Positions 8,183 through 17,149 of a DNA stretch of 46,245 nucleotides are shown here, one piece after another; position 1 is the first letter of the stretch, and each line of letters starts with the position of its first letter. The translations under genes were made by a program, and so were the position numbers. The notes under the pieces were generated by a model. That model was not told the origin of the DNA and searched no databases. It saw only the letters and a list, made by a program, of their open reading frames with translations. Source of the DNA: Ornithinimicrobium sp. Lineage in GTDB: Bacteria > Actinomycetota > Actinomycetes > Actinomycetales > Dermatophilaceae. Location of the stretch: contig NZ_JAUNVI010000020.1 in NCBI RefSeq assembly GCF_030537745.1, forward strand, positions 1 to 46,245, read 5' to 3'.

Positions 8183-9244
8183 GTGCGCTCCCGCCCTGCT
8201 GTTGCGATCGCCGCGGCCGTCGAATCCCTGACGCCCGGCTACTTCGCTCTCGTCATGGCCACTGGAATCGTGTCGCTTGCCCTCGACCTCGCCGGCCACC
8301 GCTTCAGCTCTCTGGTCTTGTTCGCGATCGCGGCCATCAGCTATGTCGTCCTGCTGGTGCTCAACGGCTGGCGTCTCCTCGCCTACCGTGCAGCGATGGT
8401 GGCCGACTTTCGCAACACGCGTCGGGCCTTCGGCTTCTTCACCTTCGTCGCCGGGACCAACGTCCTGGGGGCACGAGCAGCCGGCGAGGGGTGGCATTCC
8501 CTCACCGCCGTGCTGCTGGCGGTCGCCCTGCTCGTGTGGCTGGTATTTGGCTACGTCATCCCGTGGAGCGCAGTCGTCGGCCGCCAGGAGCGGCCCGTGG
8601 TGGCGGCGGCCAACGGCACCTGGTTCATCTGGGTGGTCGCGAGTCAGTCGGTCGCCGTCGCGGCCGCCAGCTTGCAGCCCGTCTACCTGCAGTGGCGGCA
8701 GGGCCTGGCGATCATCGCCGTGTTCTCCTGGTCCGTGGGCGTCTTCCTGTATGCCGCCTCAGCCGTGTTCGTCTCGCTGCGCCTGATGCTCTACCCCCTC
8801 GAGCCGAAAGACATCGACCCGCCCTACTGGGTGGCGATGGGCAGCATCGCCATCACCGTGGTGGCTGGCGCGATGATCGTGGAGCTGGGCAGTGCGCCGA
8901 TGGTCGACGCGACCCGCGCGCTCATCGCCGGGCTCTCCGTCGTCTTCTGGTGCTTCGCCACGTGGTTGATCCCGGTGCTCATCGCGATGGGCTGGTGGCG
9001 TCACCGTGTCCATCGGGTTCCGCTCGTCTACGAACCGACCCTGTGGAGCATGATCTTCCCGCTCGGGATGTATGCCGTGGCCAGCACCTATCTCGGGCGC
9101 GCCGACCACCTGCCCATCCTGGCGAGCATCGGGGCAAACTGGTTATGGGTAGCGGTATTGGCCTGGGCGCTGACTTTCATCTCGATGCTGCGCCACCTGT
9201 GGCTGATGGTCCTCTCGCCGTCGGCGCGTGTCCCGGTCGCTTGA
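8183..9244 (+). CDS. Tellurite-resistance/dicarboxylate transporter family (TehA/SLAC1-like) membrane protein
   Basis: A 353-residue integral membrane protein with about ten hydrophobic helices. The start LTPGYFALVMATGIVSLAL is the typical first helix of TDT-family (TehA, Mae1, SLAC1) anion channels and exporters, and GFFTFVAGTNVLG is another family region. Members move nitrate, chloride, malate, sulfite or tellurite-related anions; the substrate cannot be told here. The GTG start is placed 6 bases after TAGCCT. It diverges from recO, and the 128-base gap between them contains nothing else I recognise. Confidence 0.82.
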   Translation: MRSRPAVAIAAAVESLTPGYFALVMATGIVSLALDLAGHRFSSLVLFAIAAISYVVLLVLNGWRLLAYRAAMVADFRNTRRAFGFFTFVAGTNVLGARAAGEGWHSLTAVLLAVALLVWLVFGYVIPWSAVVGRQERPVVAAANGTWFIWVVASQSVAVAAASLQPVYLQWRQGLAIIAVFSWSVGVFLYAASAVFVSLRLMLYPLEPKDIDPPYWVAMGSIAITVVAGAMIVELGSAPMVDATRALIAGLSVVFWCFATWLIPVLIAMGWWRHRVHRVPLVYEPTLWSMIFPLGMYAVASTYLGRADHLPILASIGANWLWVAVLAWALTFISMLRHLWLMVLSPSARVPVA

Positions 9245-9259
9245 TTCGAACATGCGTAC

Positions 9260-9265
9260 TACGCT
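9260..9265 (+). promoter_or_regulatory. -10 element of leaderless alkB-like gene
   Basis: TACGCT followed by 6 bases and ATG at 9272. Confidence 0.5.
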
Positions 9266-9271
9266 GCGTGG

Positions 9272-9907
9272 ATGATGCTGCAAGGATCGTTGCTCGATCA
9301 GGTCGACGAGCTGGGCCTCCGTCCGCTGGCGTCAGCGGTGCGTCGCTCGAACCTCGATCAGGGCGCCTGGATCGACGTGCGCCCTGGCTGGGTGACCGGC
9401 TCGGACGACCTCTTCGCACGACTCGCTCTGGGCGGCTCAGGTGGTGTGCAGTGGCGAGCGGAGCAGCGACAGATGTGGGACAAGGAGGTCGCCACGCCCC
9501 GCTTGCTGCGCTTCTACGGCGAGGGTGAAGCGCTGCCCGACCCCATCGTGGAGCAAGCGCGTGATGAGCTCAGCGCCTACTACGCGCCCCAGCTCGGTGA
9601 GCCGTTCCGCACCGCGGGCATGTGCCTCTACCGCGACGGGCGCGACAGCGTCGCCTGGCACGGCGACCGGTTCGGTCGCAGCGCACAACTGGACACGATG
9701 GTGGCGATCGTGAGTCTTGGCGCTCCCCGAGCGTTGCTGCTGCGCCCTCGCGGCGGCGGTCAGAGCACTCGCTACGTGCTGGGATTCGGCGATCTGCTCG
9801 TCATGGGAGGCTCCTGCCAGCGCACCTGGGACCACTGCGTGCCCAAGACCAGCCAGCCGGTGGGACCACGGATCAGCATCCAGTTTCGCACCCGCGGCGT
9901 GCGCTGA
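9272..9907 (+). CDS. alkB: AlkB-like 2-oxoglutarate/Fe(II) dioxygenase
   Basis: A 211-residue protein with the AlkB catalytic signature: iron ligands His130 and Asp132 in VAWHGDRFGR, distal His188 in TWDHCVPK, and 2-oxoglutarate arginines Arg200 and Arg206 in GPRISIQFRTRG. The nucleotide-recognition-lid region includes MCLYRDGRDSVAWH. AlkB enzymes remove 1-methyladenine and 3-methylcytosine lesions by oxidative demethylation; some relatives act on RNA. ATG ATG at 9272/9275 gives two possible starts; the first fits the leaderless pattern. It is convergent with dhaM, with 13 bases between the stops. Confidence 0.9.
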   Translation: MMLQGSLLDQVDELGLRPLASAVRRSNLDQGAWIDVRPGWVTGSDDLFARLALGGSGGVQWRAEQRQMWDKEVATPRLLRFYGEGEALPDPIVEQARDELSAYYAPQLGEPFRTAGMCLYRDGRDSVAWHGDRFGRSAQLDTMVAIVSLGAPRALLLRPRGGGQSTRYVLGFGDLLVMGGSCQRTWDHCVPKTSQPVGPRISIQFRTRGVR

Positions 9908-9920
9908 TCCCGCCACGCCC

Positions 9921-12569
9921 TCAGCCGGCCCGGCGAGCCAGCAGCGCTCGGACCGCGCCGGCGTCCGCACATACCAGGGCCTGGTCGGCCACCTCGCGGA
10001 GCTGCGCTGACGAAGCGTGGCGAAGCCTCTCCTTGACCAGCGGCACGCTGCTCACGGACGCGCTGAGCTCTGTAATCCCCAGTCCGACTAAGAGCCCCGC
10101 GAGGTCGGGATCGGCAGCCATCGAGCCGCACAGACCGACCGGGAGTCCCACCGGGACCTCGTCACAGACGCGCCGGATGAGGGCGAGGACGGCCGGCTCA
10201 AGAGGGTCGGACCACCGTTGCAGCACAGGGTTGCCGCGCTCGGCAGCCAGCACGTACTGCGTCAGGTCGTTGGTGCCGATAGAGACGAAGTCCAGACCTG
10301 TGGTCAGCGACGCCGCCTCGATCGCGGCCGCCGGGGTCTCGATCATGATGCCGACCTTCGGCGCTCCGCCCCCCGACCCCGCCCGACGCATGGCGGACTT
10401 CACCAGGTCCACGGCGAAGGCGACGTCGGAGCGGGTCGCCACCATCGGGAAAAGGACGCTGATCTCCTGATCACGGGCGACCCGGCAGATCGCCTCCACC
10501 TGGTCGAGCAGGATCTGCGGATCCTCCACAAAGGCCCGCAGGCCCCGTGCGCCCAGGAACGGGTTGGTCTCGACCGGGGTCGGGATGAACAGGAGCGGCT
10601 TGTCGCCGCCGACGTCCCAGGTGCGCAGGGTCACGGGGTAAGGCGCACACGCCTGCGCGATCTGGCTATACACCTCGACCTGTTCTTGCACGGTGGGGGC
10701 GGTGCGCCAGCGGGCGAAGACTGCCTCGCTGCGCACCAGGCCGGAGCCGTGCGCTCCCATCGTCGTTGCGAAACGGGCCTCGGAGAGGGAGGCGACATTT
10801 GCCCTGACGACCAGGGTCACTCCGTCCCGCAGGACGACCGGCTGGCCAGATCGCTCCAGAGCTCGTGCCCGCTCGGCCAGCCGATCAGCCAGCACCTGCT
10901 CGAACTCGGCCAGGACGTCTGGCGACGGGTCCACCTCGAGCCGTCCGGACCGCACGTCGAAGGCCACGGTCGTCCCTGAGGGGACGTCGATCGCCTCCCC
11001 CGCGCCAGTGAGGACGGGCACCCCCCTTGCCGTGGCGATCAGCACACCGTGCCCGGTGACCCCGCCGGAGCGCGTGATGACCCCCTGCACCATGCGGGTG
11101 TCCAGGGAGATAGCCAGCGCCGGGTCCAGTTCGTCGACCACGAGCACACCGTGCGCCAGCTGCTCCGGCTCCTCCAGCCCGAGCAGGAGACGCTGGACCC
11201 GCTCCCCGATGCCGCGCACGTCCTGGGCGCGTTCGCGTTGGTAGGGGTCGCTCAGATCTGCGAAGCGTGCGGCAGCCTGGTGGATGCTGGCTGGCCAGGC
11301 GGTCGTCGCGGGCTGACCGGCGGCCACCCTGGCCTCGACGTCGGCGTGGATCTGCGGGTCGCGCAGCAGCAGACTGTGCGCCTCGAAGACCTCGGCCTCC
11401 CCCTCGCCGAGGTGCCGCAGCGCCCGTGCGCGGAGCTCGCCGAGCCGCTCGACCGCGGTGTCGACAGCCGAACGCCAGGCCGCCTGCTCGACCACGATGT
11501 CGGTGTCCTCCGTGGCTTCTGCGCCCCCGTTTTCGGGCGGCTCCAGGTGCACATCGGTCCGCACGACCGGGCCGACAGCAGCGTCCAGCCCGGAGCCCGC
11601 GACTCCCGGCTCCGGGGAGACCGAGGGTGCGATCGATCCCTGCTCGGCCACCGGCACCACCGCCAGCGGCGCTTTGGGCAGCTCACGGTCGCTGAAGCCT
11701 CGTGCCGCCAGCTCGACGAGCCGGTATAGCACCTCCTGCGCCCTGGGCCCACGAGCCTGCGCAAGCAACACGTTGCCCCGCTGGGCATCCAGGGTCGCGA
11801 CCGCGGTCAGGCTGAGGGCATCGACGGGGCCTCGCCCGGACGTGAGGTCGCGCAGCTCCAGCGTCGTGTCCGGCGCGACCGACCCGGCCAGCGCGACCAC
11901 TCGTGCCGCTGGTCGGGCGTGCAGACCGTGCTCCGAGAGGACGGACAGCTCCACCGAAGGGGCATCGACGACGTCATCCACGTCACCCTCATGACGACGG
12001 GGATCCGCCGACCCAGCGGCAGCGGCAGCGCTGCCTCCTTCTGCTTTGTCTCCAGTGCCCGCGACGGCGTCATTGGTGGACGGCGCGTCGGTGTCGCCGT
12101 GACCCAGCTGGCTGGCCTTCGAGCGCAGCCCGGCCTCCGCCTCTCGCGCGACGGCCGCGAGGTCCAGACCGGCGCCCGCCGCCACCACCGCGGCGACCAG
12201 TCCCTCCACCAGGGGTGCGGGGCTGAGCATCACCCGGCGGGCGAGGTCCGGCTCCACGAGCTCCAGGGCCATCTCGGCGGAGAGCACCGCGCTGCCGAGG
12301 TCGAGCAGCACCAAGACCCCGTCCTGCCCGGCGGCGTCACCAGCGCGGACCATCGCGTCTGCGACGGCTGCCGCGTCGGTGCCGGTCACGCCGTGCGTTG
12401 CAGTCCTCGCGTCGCTGAGCGCGCTGCCGGGACCAGCGCTGGTGGTGGGGTCCAGGCCCGCAGCGACCTCGATCGCCGGTCCACCCCGCTCCGGCAGCAT
12501 CTCCGCGGCCAGTGCGACAGCGGCCTGGGCCAGGGCTCGACTGTGCGAGACGACCACGATGGAGATCAC
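9921..12569 (-). CDS. dhaM: DhaM: PTS multiphosphoryl transfer protein (EIIA-HPr-complete EI)
   Basis: An 882-residue fusion that passes phosphate from PEP to DhaL-bound ADP for dihydroxyacetone phosphorylation. Domain 1 (residues 1-140) is DhaM/mannose-type EIIA with phospho-His9 in VVVSHSRALAQ. Domain 2 (about 206-292) is HPr with His217 in EHGLHARPAARV. Domain 3 (about 355-880) is enzyme I with phospho-His507 in SGGVTGHGVLIATARG, the PEP-domain motifs RTWDVGGDKP, NPFLGARGLR, GIMIETPAA and SIGTNDLTQY, and active Cys814 in GLCGSMAAD. In E. coli DhaM the EI part is truncated; here it appears full length. Linkers at 150-205 and 310-355 are low complexity. The start is 16 bases after dhaL. Confidence 0.93.
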   Translation of the reverse strand: MISIVVVSHSRALAQAAVALAAEMLPERGGPAIEVAAGLDPTTSAGPGSALSDARTATHGVTGTDAAAVADAMVRAGDAAGQDGVLVLLDLGSAVLSAEMALELVEPDLARRVMLSPAPLVEGLVAAVVAAGAGLDLAAVAREAEAGLRSKASQLGHGDTDAPSTNDAVAGTGDKAEGGSAAAAAGSADPRRHEGDVDDVVDAPSVELSVLSEHGLHARPAARVVALAGSVAPDTTLELRDLTSGRGPVDALSLTAVATLDAQRGNVLLAQARGPRAQEVLYRLVELAARGFSDRELPKAPLAVVPVAEQGSIAPSVSPEPGVAGSGLDAAVGPVVRTDVHLEPPENGGAEATEDTDIVVEQAAWRSAVDTAVERLGELRARALRHLGEGEAEVFEAHSLLLRDPQIHADVEARVAAGQPATTAWPASIHQAAARFADLSDPYQRERAQDVRGIGERVQRLLLGLEEPEQLAHGVLVVDELDPALAISLDTRMVQGVITRSGGVTGHGVLIATARGVPVLTGAGEAIDVPSGTTVAFDVRSGRLEVDPSPDVLAEFEQVLADRLAERARALERSGQPVVLRDGVTLVVRANVASLSEARFATTMGAHGSGLVRSEAVFARWRTAPTVQEQVEVYSQIAQACAPYPVTLRTWDVGGDKPLLFIPTPVETNPFLGARGLRAFVEDPQILLDQVEAICRVARDQEISVLFPMVATRSDVAFAVDLVKSAMRRAGSGGGAPKVGIMIETPAAAIEAASLTTGLDFVSIGTNDLTQYVLAAERGNPVLQRWSDPLEPAVLALIRRVCDEVPVGLPVGLCGSMAADPDLAGLLVGLGITELSASVSSVPLVKERLRHASSAQLREVADQALVCADAGAVRALLARRAG

Positions 12570-12585
12570 GTGCCCACCGCCTTGC

Positions 12586-13212
12586 TCACCCGAGGGTGCG
12601 TGCGGCCGACCGCAGCAGCATGGCAGTGCTTGTCGCGCCCGGGTCCAGGTGACCGACGCTGCGCTCCCCCAGATAGGAGGCGCGACCCTTGCGTGCGACC
12701 AACGGCTCGGTCGAGTCGCGCCCCACCTCAGCAGCGTCTGCGGCGCTCTGCAGGCACGCTCTCAGGTCGGCACCGGCCAGCGACGCCTGCTCATAGGCCG
12801 CCAACGCCGGCGCAAACGCGTCATACATGGTCTTGTCCCCGACCGCGGCCTTCCCGCGCGCCACCACCCCGTCCACCCCTGCGTGGAACGCCTGTCCGAA
12901 CCGGCGGGCGGTCACCTCTTGCGTCGCGGACAGCGGACCGGCAAGGCGCAGGAAGAACGTCCCGTAGAGGGGCCCCGCGGCTCCGCCGACTGTGCTCACC
13001 AGGGTCATGCCGACCTTCTTGAGGTAGGTGTCGATACTGGCGAACTGCTCACCCTCAGCCAGTTCAGCTGACGCCGTGAAGCCGCGCGCCATGTTGGTGC
13101 CGTGGTCGCCGTCGCCGATCGCACGGTCGAGGTCGGTCAGATGTCCGGACTCGTCCCGCAGCGTCGCGGCCGCGTCGCGCAGCCAGGCTTGGAAAGCTGC
13201 CAGGTCCGCCAT
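12586..13212 (-). CDS. dhaL: Dihydroxyacetone kinase ADP-binding subunit DhaL
   Basis: A 208-residue all-helical nucleotide subunit. Conserved parts are LTDLDRAIGDGDHGTNMARG, whose aspartates hold the two magnesium ions on ADP, GGAAGPLYGTFF, and a C-terminal RASYLGERSVGHLDPGA loop. DhaL keeps bound ADP, which DhaM rephosphorylates, and transfers the phosphate to dihydroxyacetone on DhaK. The frame is open to 13278, but that extension overlaps dhaK; ATG at 13210-13212 is one base after the dhaK stop and matches the family N terminus. It is the middle gene of dhaKLM. Confidence 0.95.
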   Translation of the reverse strand: MADLAAFQAWLRDAAATLRDESGHLTDLDRAIGDGDHGTNMARGFTASAELAEGEQFASIDTYLKKVGMTLVSTVGGAAGPLYGTFFLRLAGPLSATQEVTARRFGQAFHAGVDGVVARGKAAVGDKTMYDAFAPALAAYEQASLAGADLRACLQSAADAAEVGRDSTEPLVARKGRASYLGERSVGHLDPGATSTAMLLRSAARTLG

Positions 13213-13213
13213 C

Positions 13214-14242
13214 TCAGACCCCCCACCGCAGGCCGGGGGTGTTGACCGGTGCGTCCCAGAGCCGCAGCAGCGCTTCATCGACCTTGAGCAGGGTCACGGA
13301 GCACCCTGCCATGTCGAGGGAGGTGATGTAGTTGCCGACCAGGTTGCGCTTCACTCTCACACCGTAGCCATCAAGTAGTCGCCTGACCTCCCCATACATC
13401 AGGTAGAGCTCCATGAGTGGGGTCCCGCCCATGCCGTTGACCATCGCGATCACGCTGTCCCCGTGCTGCAGGCCGAGGTGCTCCACTACGGGCTCGAGGA
13501 GGTCAGCGGCGACTTGTGCCGCCGGAGCGATCGGCAAGCGCGCGCGGCCGGCCTCTCCGTGGATGCCGACGCCCATCTCCATCTCGTCCTCACCGAGCTC
13601 GAACGTCGGCTTTCCCACGGCGGGGACGGTGCAGGAGGTAAGCGCCATCCCCATCGACCGGCCCTGGTCATTGACCCGCTGCGCGACCGCGAGGCACTGC
13701 GCCAGTGTCTGTCCTTCCTCGGCAGCCGCCCCGACGATCTTCTCCATCAGCACGGTGAGGCCCACGCCGCGGCGTCCGATGGTGAAGGCGCTGTCCTGGA
13801 CAGCTACGTCATCGTCGACGACGACGGTGGCCACCTGCTCTGCATCCCCGCTGCGCCAGGCGCCGTCGTCGTCCAGCTGCGCCAGCTCGAGCGCCATCTG
13901 GAAGTTCATGACGTCGCCGGTGTAGTTTTTCACGATGTGCAGCACCCCTGCGCCACCGTCCACGGCCTGCGTGGCCGCCAGGATCTGGTCGGGGACGGGC
14001 GAGGTGAAGATTTCGCCGCAGCAGGCGGCGTCGAGCATGCCCACCCCTACATAACCGCTGTGCAGGGGCTCGTGGCCGGTGCCTCCACCCGAGACCAGCC
14101 CCACCTTGCCGGCCACGGCCCCTCCGGCACGCAGGACGAGACGGTGCTCGGTGTCGATCCGGAGGCGGTCCGGGTGGGCGGCGGCCATCCCAGCAAGCGC
14201 CTCGACGACGACATCGGCGGGGTCGTTGAGCAACTTCCTCAT
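13214..14242 (-). CDS. dhaK: Dihydroxyacetone kinase substrate-binding subunit DhaK
   Basis: A 342-residue subunit that binds dihydroxyacetone covalently through a histidine, seen in the motif MGVGIHGEAGR. Other conserved parts are GLVSGGGTGHEPLHSGYVG, FTSPVPDQI, IVKNYTGDVMNF and VNGMGGTPLMELY. With DhaL and DhaM it turns dihydroxyacetone into dihydroxyacetone phosphate, feeding glycerol or dihydroxyacetone into glycolysis. It is the first gene of the dha unit, 69 bases after era on the same strand; no clear promoter is visible in that gap, so read-through from era or a weak promoter are both possible. No DhaR/DhaQ regulator is in the window. Confidence 0.95.
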   Translation of the reverse strand: MRKLLNDPADVVVEALAGMAAAHPDRLRIDTEHRLVLRAGGAVAGKVGLVSGGGTGHEPLHSGYVGVGMLDAACCGEIFTSPVPDQILAATQAVDGGAGVLHIVKNYTGDVMNFQMALELAQLDDDGAWRSGDAEQVATVVVDDDVAVQDSAFTIGRRGVGLTVLMEKIVGAAAEEGQTLAQCLAVAQRVNDQGRSMGMALTSCTVPAVGKPTFELGEDEMEMGVGIHGEAGRARLPIAPAAQVAADLLEPVVEHLGLQHGDSVIAMVNGMGGTPLMELYLMYGEVRRLLDGYGVRVKRNLVGNYITSLDMAGCSVTLLKVDEALLRLWDAPVNTPGLRWGV

Positions 14243-14311
14243 GCGCCCACTCTGCCACTTGGTGGCGGCGACACGGGTCGGTGCTGGGCCTGGAACGAGA
14301 GCTTCGGTGCT

Positions 14312-15241
14312 TTAGAAGCCGAGCCGGTCCAACTGCTTGGGGTCGCGCTGCCAGTCTTTGGCTACCTTGACGTGCAGGTCGAGGTAGATCCGGTGCCCGA
14401 GGATCTTCTCGATCCCGATGCGCGCCGTCGACCCCACGTCTCGCAGCCGCGACCCACCACGGCCGATGATGATCGCTTTCTGGCTGGGTCGCTCGACATA
14501 GACGTTGACGCGCACGTCGCTCATCGGGTCGTTCTCGGGACGATCCGGGCGGGGCACGATCTCCTCGACCTGGACGGCGAGACTGTGCGGCAGCTCGTCG
14601 CGCACCCCCTCCAGCGCGGCCTCCCGGACGAGCTCGGCGATGAGCACGGCCTGCGGCTCGTCGGTCAGCTGCTCGCTGGGATAGAGCTGCGGCGACTCCG
14701 GCAGATGGGAGGTGAGCAGCTTGCCCACAAGCTCGACCTGCTCACCGCTCACCGCGGAGCAGGGCACGATCTGCGCCCAGTCCCCGAGACGGTCGATGGC
14801 GACCAGGTGCTCCGCGAGACGGTCGCGGTCCACGGCGTCGGCCTTGGTCGCGATCGCGACCACAGGCACCCTGCGCACGCGCTGCAACTCCAGGAGGTCG
14901 TTGGCGATGTAGGTGTCTCCCGGGCCGACCCGCTGGTCGGCGGGCAGGCAGAAGCCGATCACGTCGACCCCGAGGAGCGTGTCACGCACCAGGTTGTTGA
15001 GTCGCTGCCCCAGGAGCGATCGGGGCCGGTGCAGTCCCGGGGTGTCGACCAGGATCAGTTGCGCTTCGTCCGTGGTCATGATGCCGCGGATGGTGTGCCG
15101 TGTGGTCTGGGGCTTGGATGAGGTGATCGCCACCTTGGCGCCGACCAGGGCGTTGGTCAAGGTCGACTTGCCCGCGTTAGGCCTGCCGACGAGAGCCGCA
15201 AAACCGCTGCGGTATGGCGTGGGTTGGGGATCAGTGGGCAC
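14312..15241 (-). CDS. era: GTPase Era
   Basis: A 309-residue GTPase for 16S rRNA maturation and 30S assembly. G1 is GRPNAGKST, G3 DTPGL, G4 TKAD; the C-terminal KH RNA-binding domain has IIGRGGSRLRDVG. The frame is open to 15367, but GTG at 15239-15241 gives the normal Era length, starts the conserved N terminus (TPYRSGFAALVGRPN) and overlaps the stop of the CNNM/CorC gene by 11 bases. It is the last gene of the dnaJ-phoH-ybeY-CNNM-era series, a functional neighbourhood shared by many bacteria. Confidence 0.95.
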   Translation of the reverse strand: MPTDPQPTPYRSGFAALVGRPNAGKSTLTNALVGAKVAITSSKPQTTRHTIRGIMTTDEAQLILVDTPGLHRPRSLLGQRLNNLVRDTLLGVDVIGFCLPADQRVGPGDTYIANDLLELQRVRRVPVVAIATKADAVDRDRLAEHLVAIDRLGDWAQIVPCSAVSGEQVELVGKLLTSHLPESPQLYPSEQLTDEPQAVLIAELVREAALEGVRDELPHSLAVQVEEIVPRPDRPENDPMSDVRVNVYVERPSQKAIIIGRGGSRLRDVGSTARIGIEKILGHRIYLDLHVKVAKDWQRDPKQLDRLGF

Positions 15242-16652
15242 GCGAGTCCTCCGGGGTCGGCTCTGTGGTCGGGTCGCTAGTGTTGCGGTCGCGTCGGTCA
15301 CGCCGGGGGCGATCACGGCCCCGGCTGCTGCCGTCGTCGTGTCCCTCCCCCTCAACGCCCTCGCCATCGGCAGTCGTGTTCGGCGCCGGGTCGAGCTTAC
15401 GGACGAGCACTGTCGCGACCCGGCGCCGGCGGCCGGCCATCCGCTCGGCGCTCAGCTCCAGCCCCGCGATCTCGCCGGTAGAGCCCTGGATAGGCACCAT
15501 CCCGATGATGGAGGCCAGCAGCCCGCCCACGGAGTCGACATCCTCAGACTCGATCTCGACCTCGAAGAGCTCGGCCAGGTCGTCGACGGGCAGGTTAGCG
15601 GGCACCCGGACCAGCTCCGCGCCGTCCTCAGCTATGAGTTCCTCGATCTCCGCCTCGGCCCGATCGTATTCGTCAGTGATCTCGCCGACGATCTCTTCGA
15701 GCACGTCCTCGATGGTGATCAGCCCCGCGGTGCCGCCGTACTCGTCGATGACGAGGGCGACGTGCTGGCTCTCCCGCTGCATCTCCTTGAGCAGGTCGTC
15801 GACCCGCTTCATCTCCGGGACGCGCGTGATGGGCCGCATCACCTCGGTGACCGGCATCGCATCCGCAGAGGCGCCGTTGGCATTGACCTGCCGGATGACG
15901 TCTTTGAAGTAGAGGATCCCGAGCACGTCATCGGTGTCCTCACCGATGACCGGGACGCGCGAGAACCCGGAGCGAAGGAACAGCGACATCGCCTTGCGCA
16001 GCACCTTTTCGGACTTGATGGTGATGAGGTCCGGTCGGGGCACCATGACCTCGCGCGCCACGGTGTCGCCGAGCTCGAAGATCGAGTGGATCATCTCCCG
16101 CTCGTCCTGCTCGATCACCGCGGACTCTCCCGCCAGATCGACGAGGTCGCGCAGCTCGGACTCGGAGGCGAACGGCCCGTCGGCGTAGCCGTGGCCAGGG
16201 GTGACGGCATTGCCGAAGAGGACCAGCAGCTTAGCGACGGGTCCCAGGAAGAGCCGGAGCAGGCGCACGATCGGTGCCGCCGTGAGGGCTACCGCATCGA
16301 CGTGCTGCCGGCCGAGGGTGCGGGGGGAGACGCCGACGAAGACAAAGGACACCACCGCCATGATCGCGGTCGCGATCATGGCGGTCTGCCAGTGCGAGTC
16401 GGTGCGGATGTCGACCGCGACGGTGACGGCCACTGCGGTGGCGGCCTCGGCGGTCACCCGCACGAACGTAGCGACCGCCATGAAGGGTGCGGGCGCCGTC
16501 GTGATCCGCACCAGAGCCCGCGCACCCTGCCGCCCCTCATCGAGGAGCTGCTCGGCCCGGTGCCTGCTCATCCGCTGGAGGGCTGTCTCTCCAGCAGTGA
16601 GGAGGAAGGTGATCGACGTCGTGACGACCGCCAGGATGATCAGGGACGTCAT
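15231..16652 (-). CDS. CNNM/CorC (HlyC-type) transporter-like CBS-domain protein
   Basis: A 473-residue membrane protein. The N-terminal CNNM (DUF21) part has about four hydrophobic helices within residues 1-150. A CBS-domain pair follows (VMVPRPDLITIKSEK to DDLLKEMQRESQHVALVIDEYGGTAG, about 200-330), and then a CorC/HlyC C-terminal domain. After about residue 425 the sequence becomes a charged, low-complexity tail (RGRDRPRRDRRDR). Family members are linked to magnesium or cobalt efflux; older annotations call them hemolysins. ATG overlaps the ybeY stop by ATGA. Confidence 0.88.
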   Translation of the reverse strand: MTSLIILAVVTTSITFLLTAGETALQRMSRHRAEQLLDEGRQGARALVRITTAPAPFMAVATFVRVTAEAATAVAVTVAVDIRTDSHWQTAMIATAIMAVVSFVFVGVSPRTLGRQHVDAVALTAAPIVRLLRLFLGPVAKLLVLFGNAVTPGHGYADGPFASESELRDLVDLAGESAVIEQDEREMIHSIFELGDTVAREVMVPRPDLITIKSEKVLRKAMSLFLRSGFSRVPVIGEDTDDVLGILYFKDVIRQVNANGASADAMPVTEVMRPITRVPEMKRVDDLLKEMQRESQHVALVIDEYGGTAGLITIEDVLEEIVGEITDEYDRAEAEIEELIAEDGAELVRVPANLPVDDLAELFEVEIESEDVDSVGGLLASIIGMVPIQGSTGEIAGLELSAERMAGRRRRVATVLVRKLDPAPNTTADGEGVEGEGHDDGSSRGRDRPRRDRRDRNTSDPTTEPTPEDSRAH

Positions 16653-17149
16653 ACCTGTCCAGGCTCTGGGGCTGCCGTCGTGGTGCGGCCACGCTGGGCC
16701 AAGAAGGTCAACAGCAAGGTGCGCTGCAGATCAAACATCTCGCGCTCCTCATGCGGCTCGGCGTGGTCGAAGCCCAGCAGGTGCAGGATCCCGTGGGTGG
16801 TCAGCAGCAGGAGTTCGTCGCCGACCGCGTGACCGGCTGCGCTCGCCTGGGCGCGCGCCACCGCGGGGCAGAGCACGACGTCACCGAGCAGCCCGGGCAC
16901 CGGCTCCTGACCATCACGGCTGGGACGGATCTCGTCCATCGGGAAGCTCATCACATCAGTGGGGCCGGGCAGGTGCATCCACTGCTCGTGCAGGCTGGCC
17001 ATGGTCGCTTCGTCGACTAAGGAAATCGTCAGCTCGGCGAGGGGGTGCACCCGCATCTGCTCCAGCACGTGGCGACCGAGGTCGGCCAGCTCCTGCTCCG
17101 GGACCGGCGAGGGGACCTCGCTGCTCTCGTTGAGGACCTCGATGCTCAC
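16649..17149 (-). CDS. ybeY: Endoribonuclease YbeY
   Basis: A 166-residue metal-dependent RNase for 16S rRNA 3' end maturation and ribosome quality control. The zinc-binding signature reads THGILHLLGFDH (H3 motif), preceded by the PTDVMSFPMDE segment typical of the family. The start is GTG, overlapping the phoH stop (GTGA). Its position between phoH and the CNNM/CorC gene is the standard bacterial order. Confidence 0.95.
   Translation of the reverse strand: MSIEVLNESSEVPSPVPEQELADLGRHVLEQMRVHPLAELTISLVDEATMASLHEQWMHLPGPTDVMSFPMDEIRPSRDGQEPVPGLLGDVVLCPAVARAQASAAGHAVGDELLLLTTHGILHLLGFDHAEPHEEREMFDLQRTLLLTFLAQRGRTTTAAPEPGQV

Noticed and set aside
13463-15121. Plus-strand open frame of 552 codons opposite dhaK and era
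   Set aside because: Antisense shadow of two conserved genes, with no recognisable domain.
14913-16832. Plus-strand open frame of 639 codons opposite era and the CNNM/CorC gene
   Set aside because: Composition is low-complexity and it covers two well-supported minus-strand genes.
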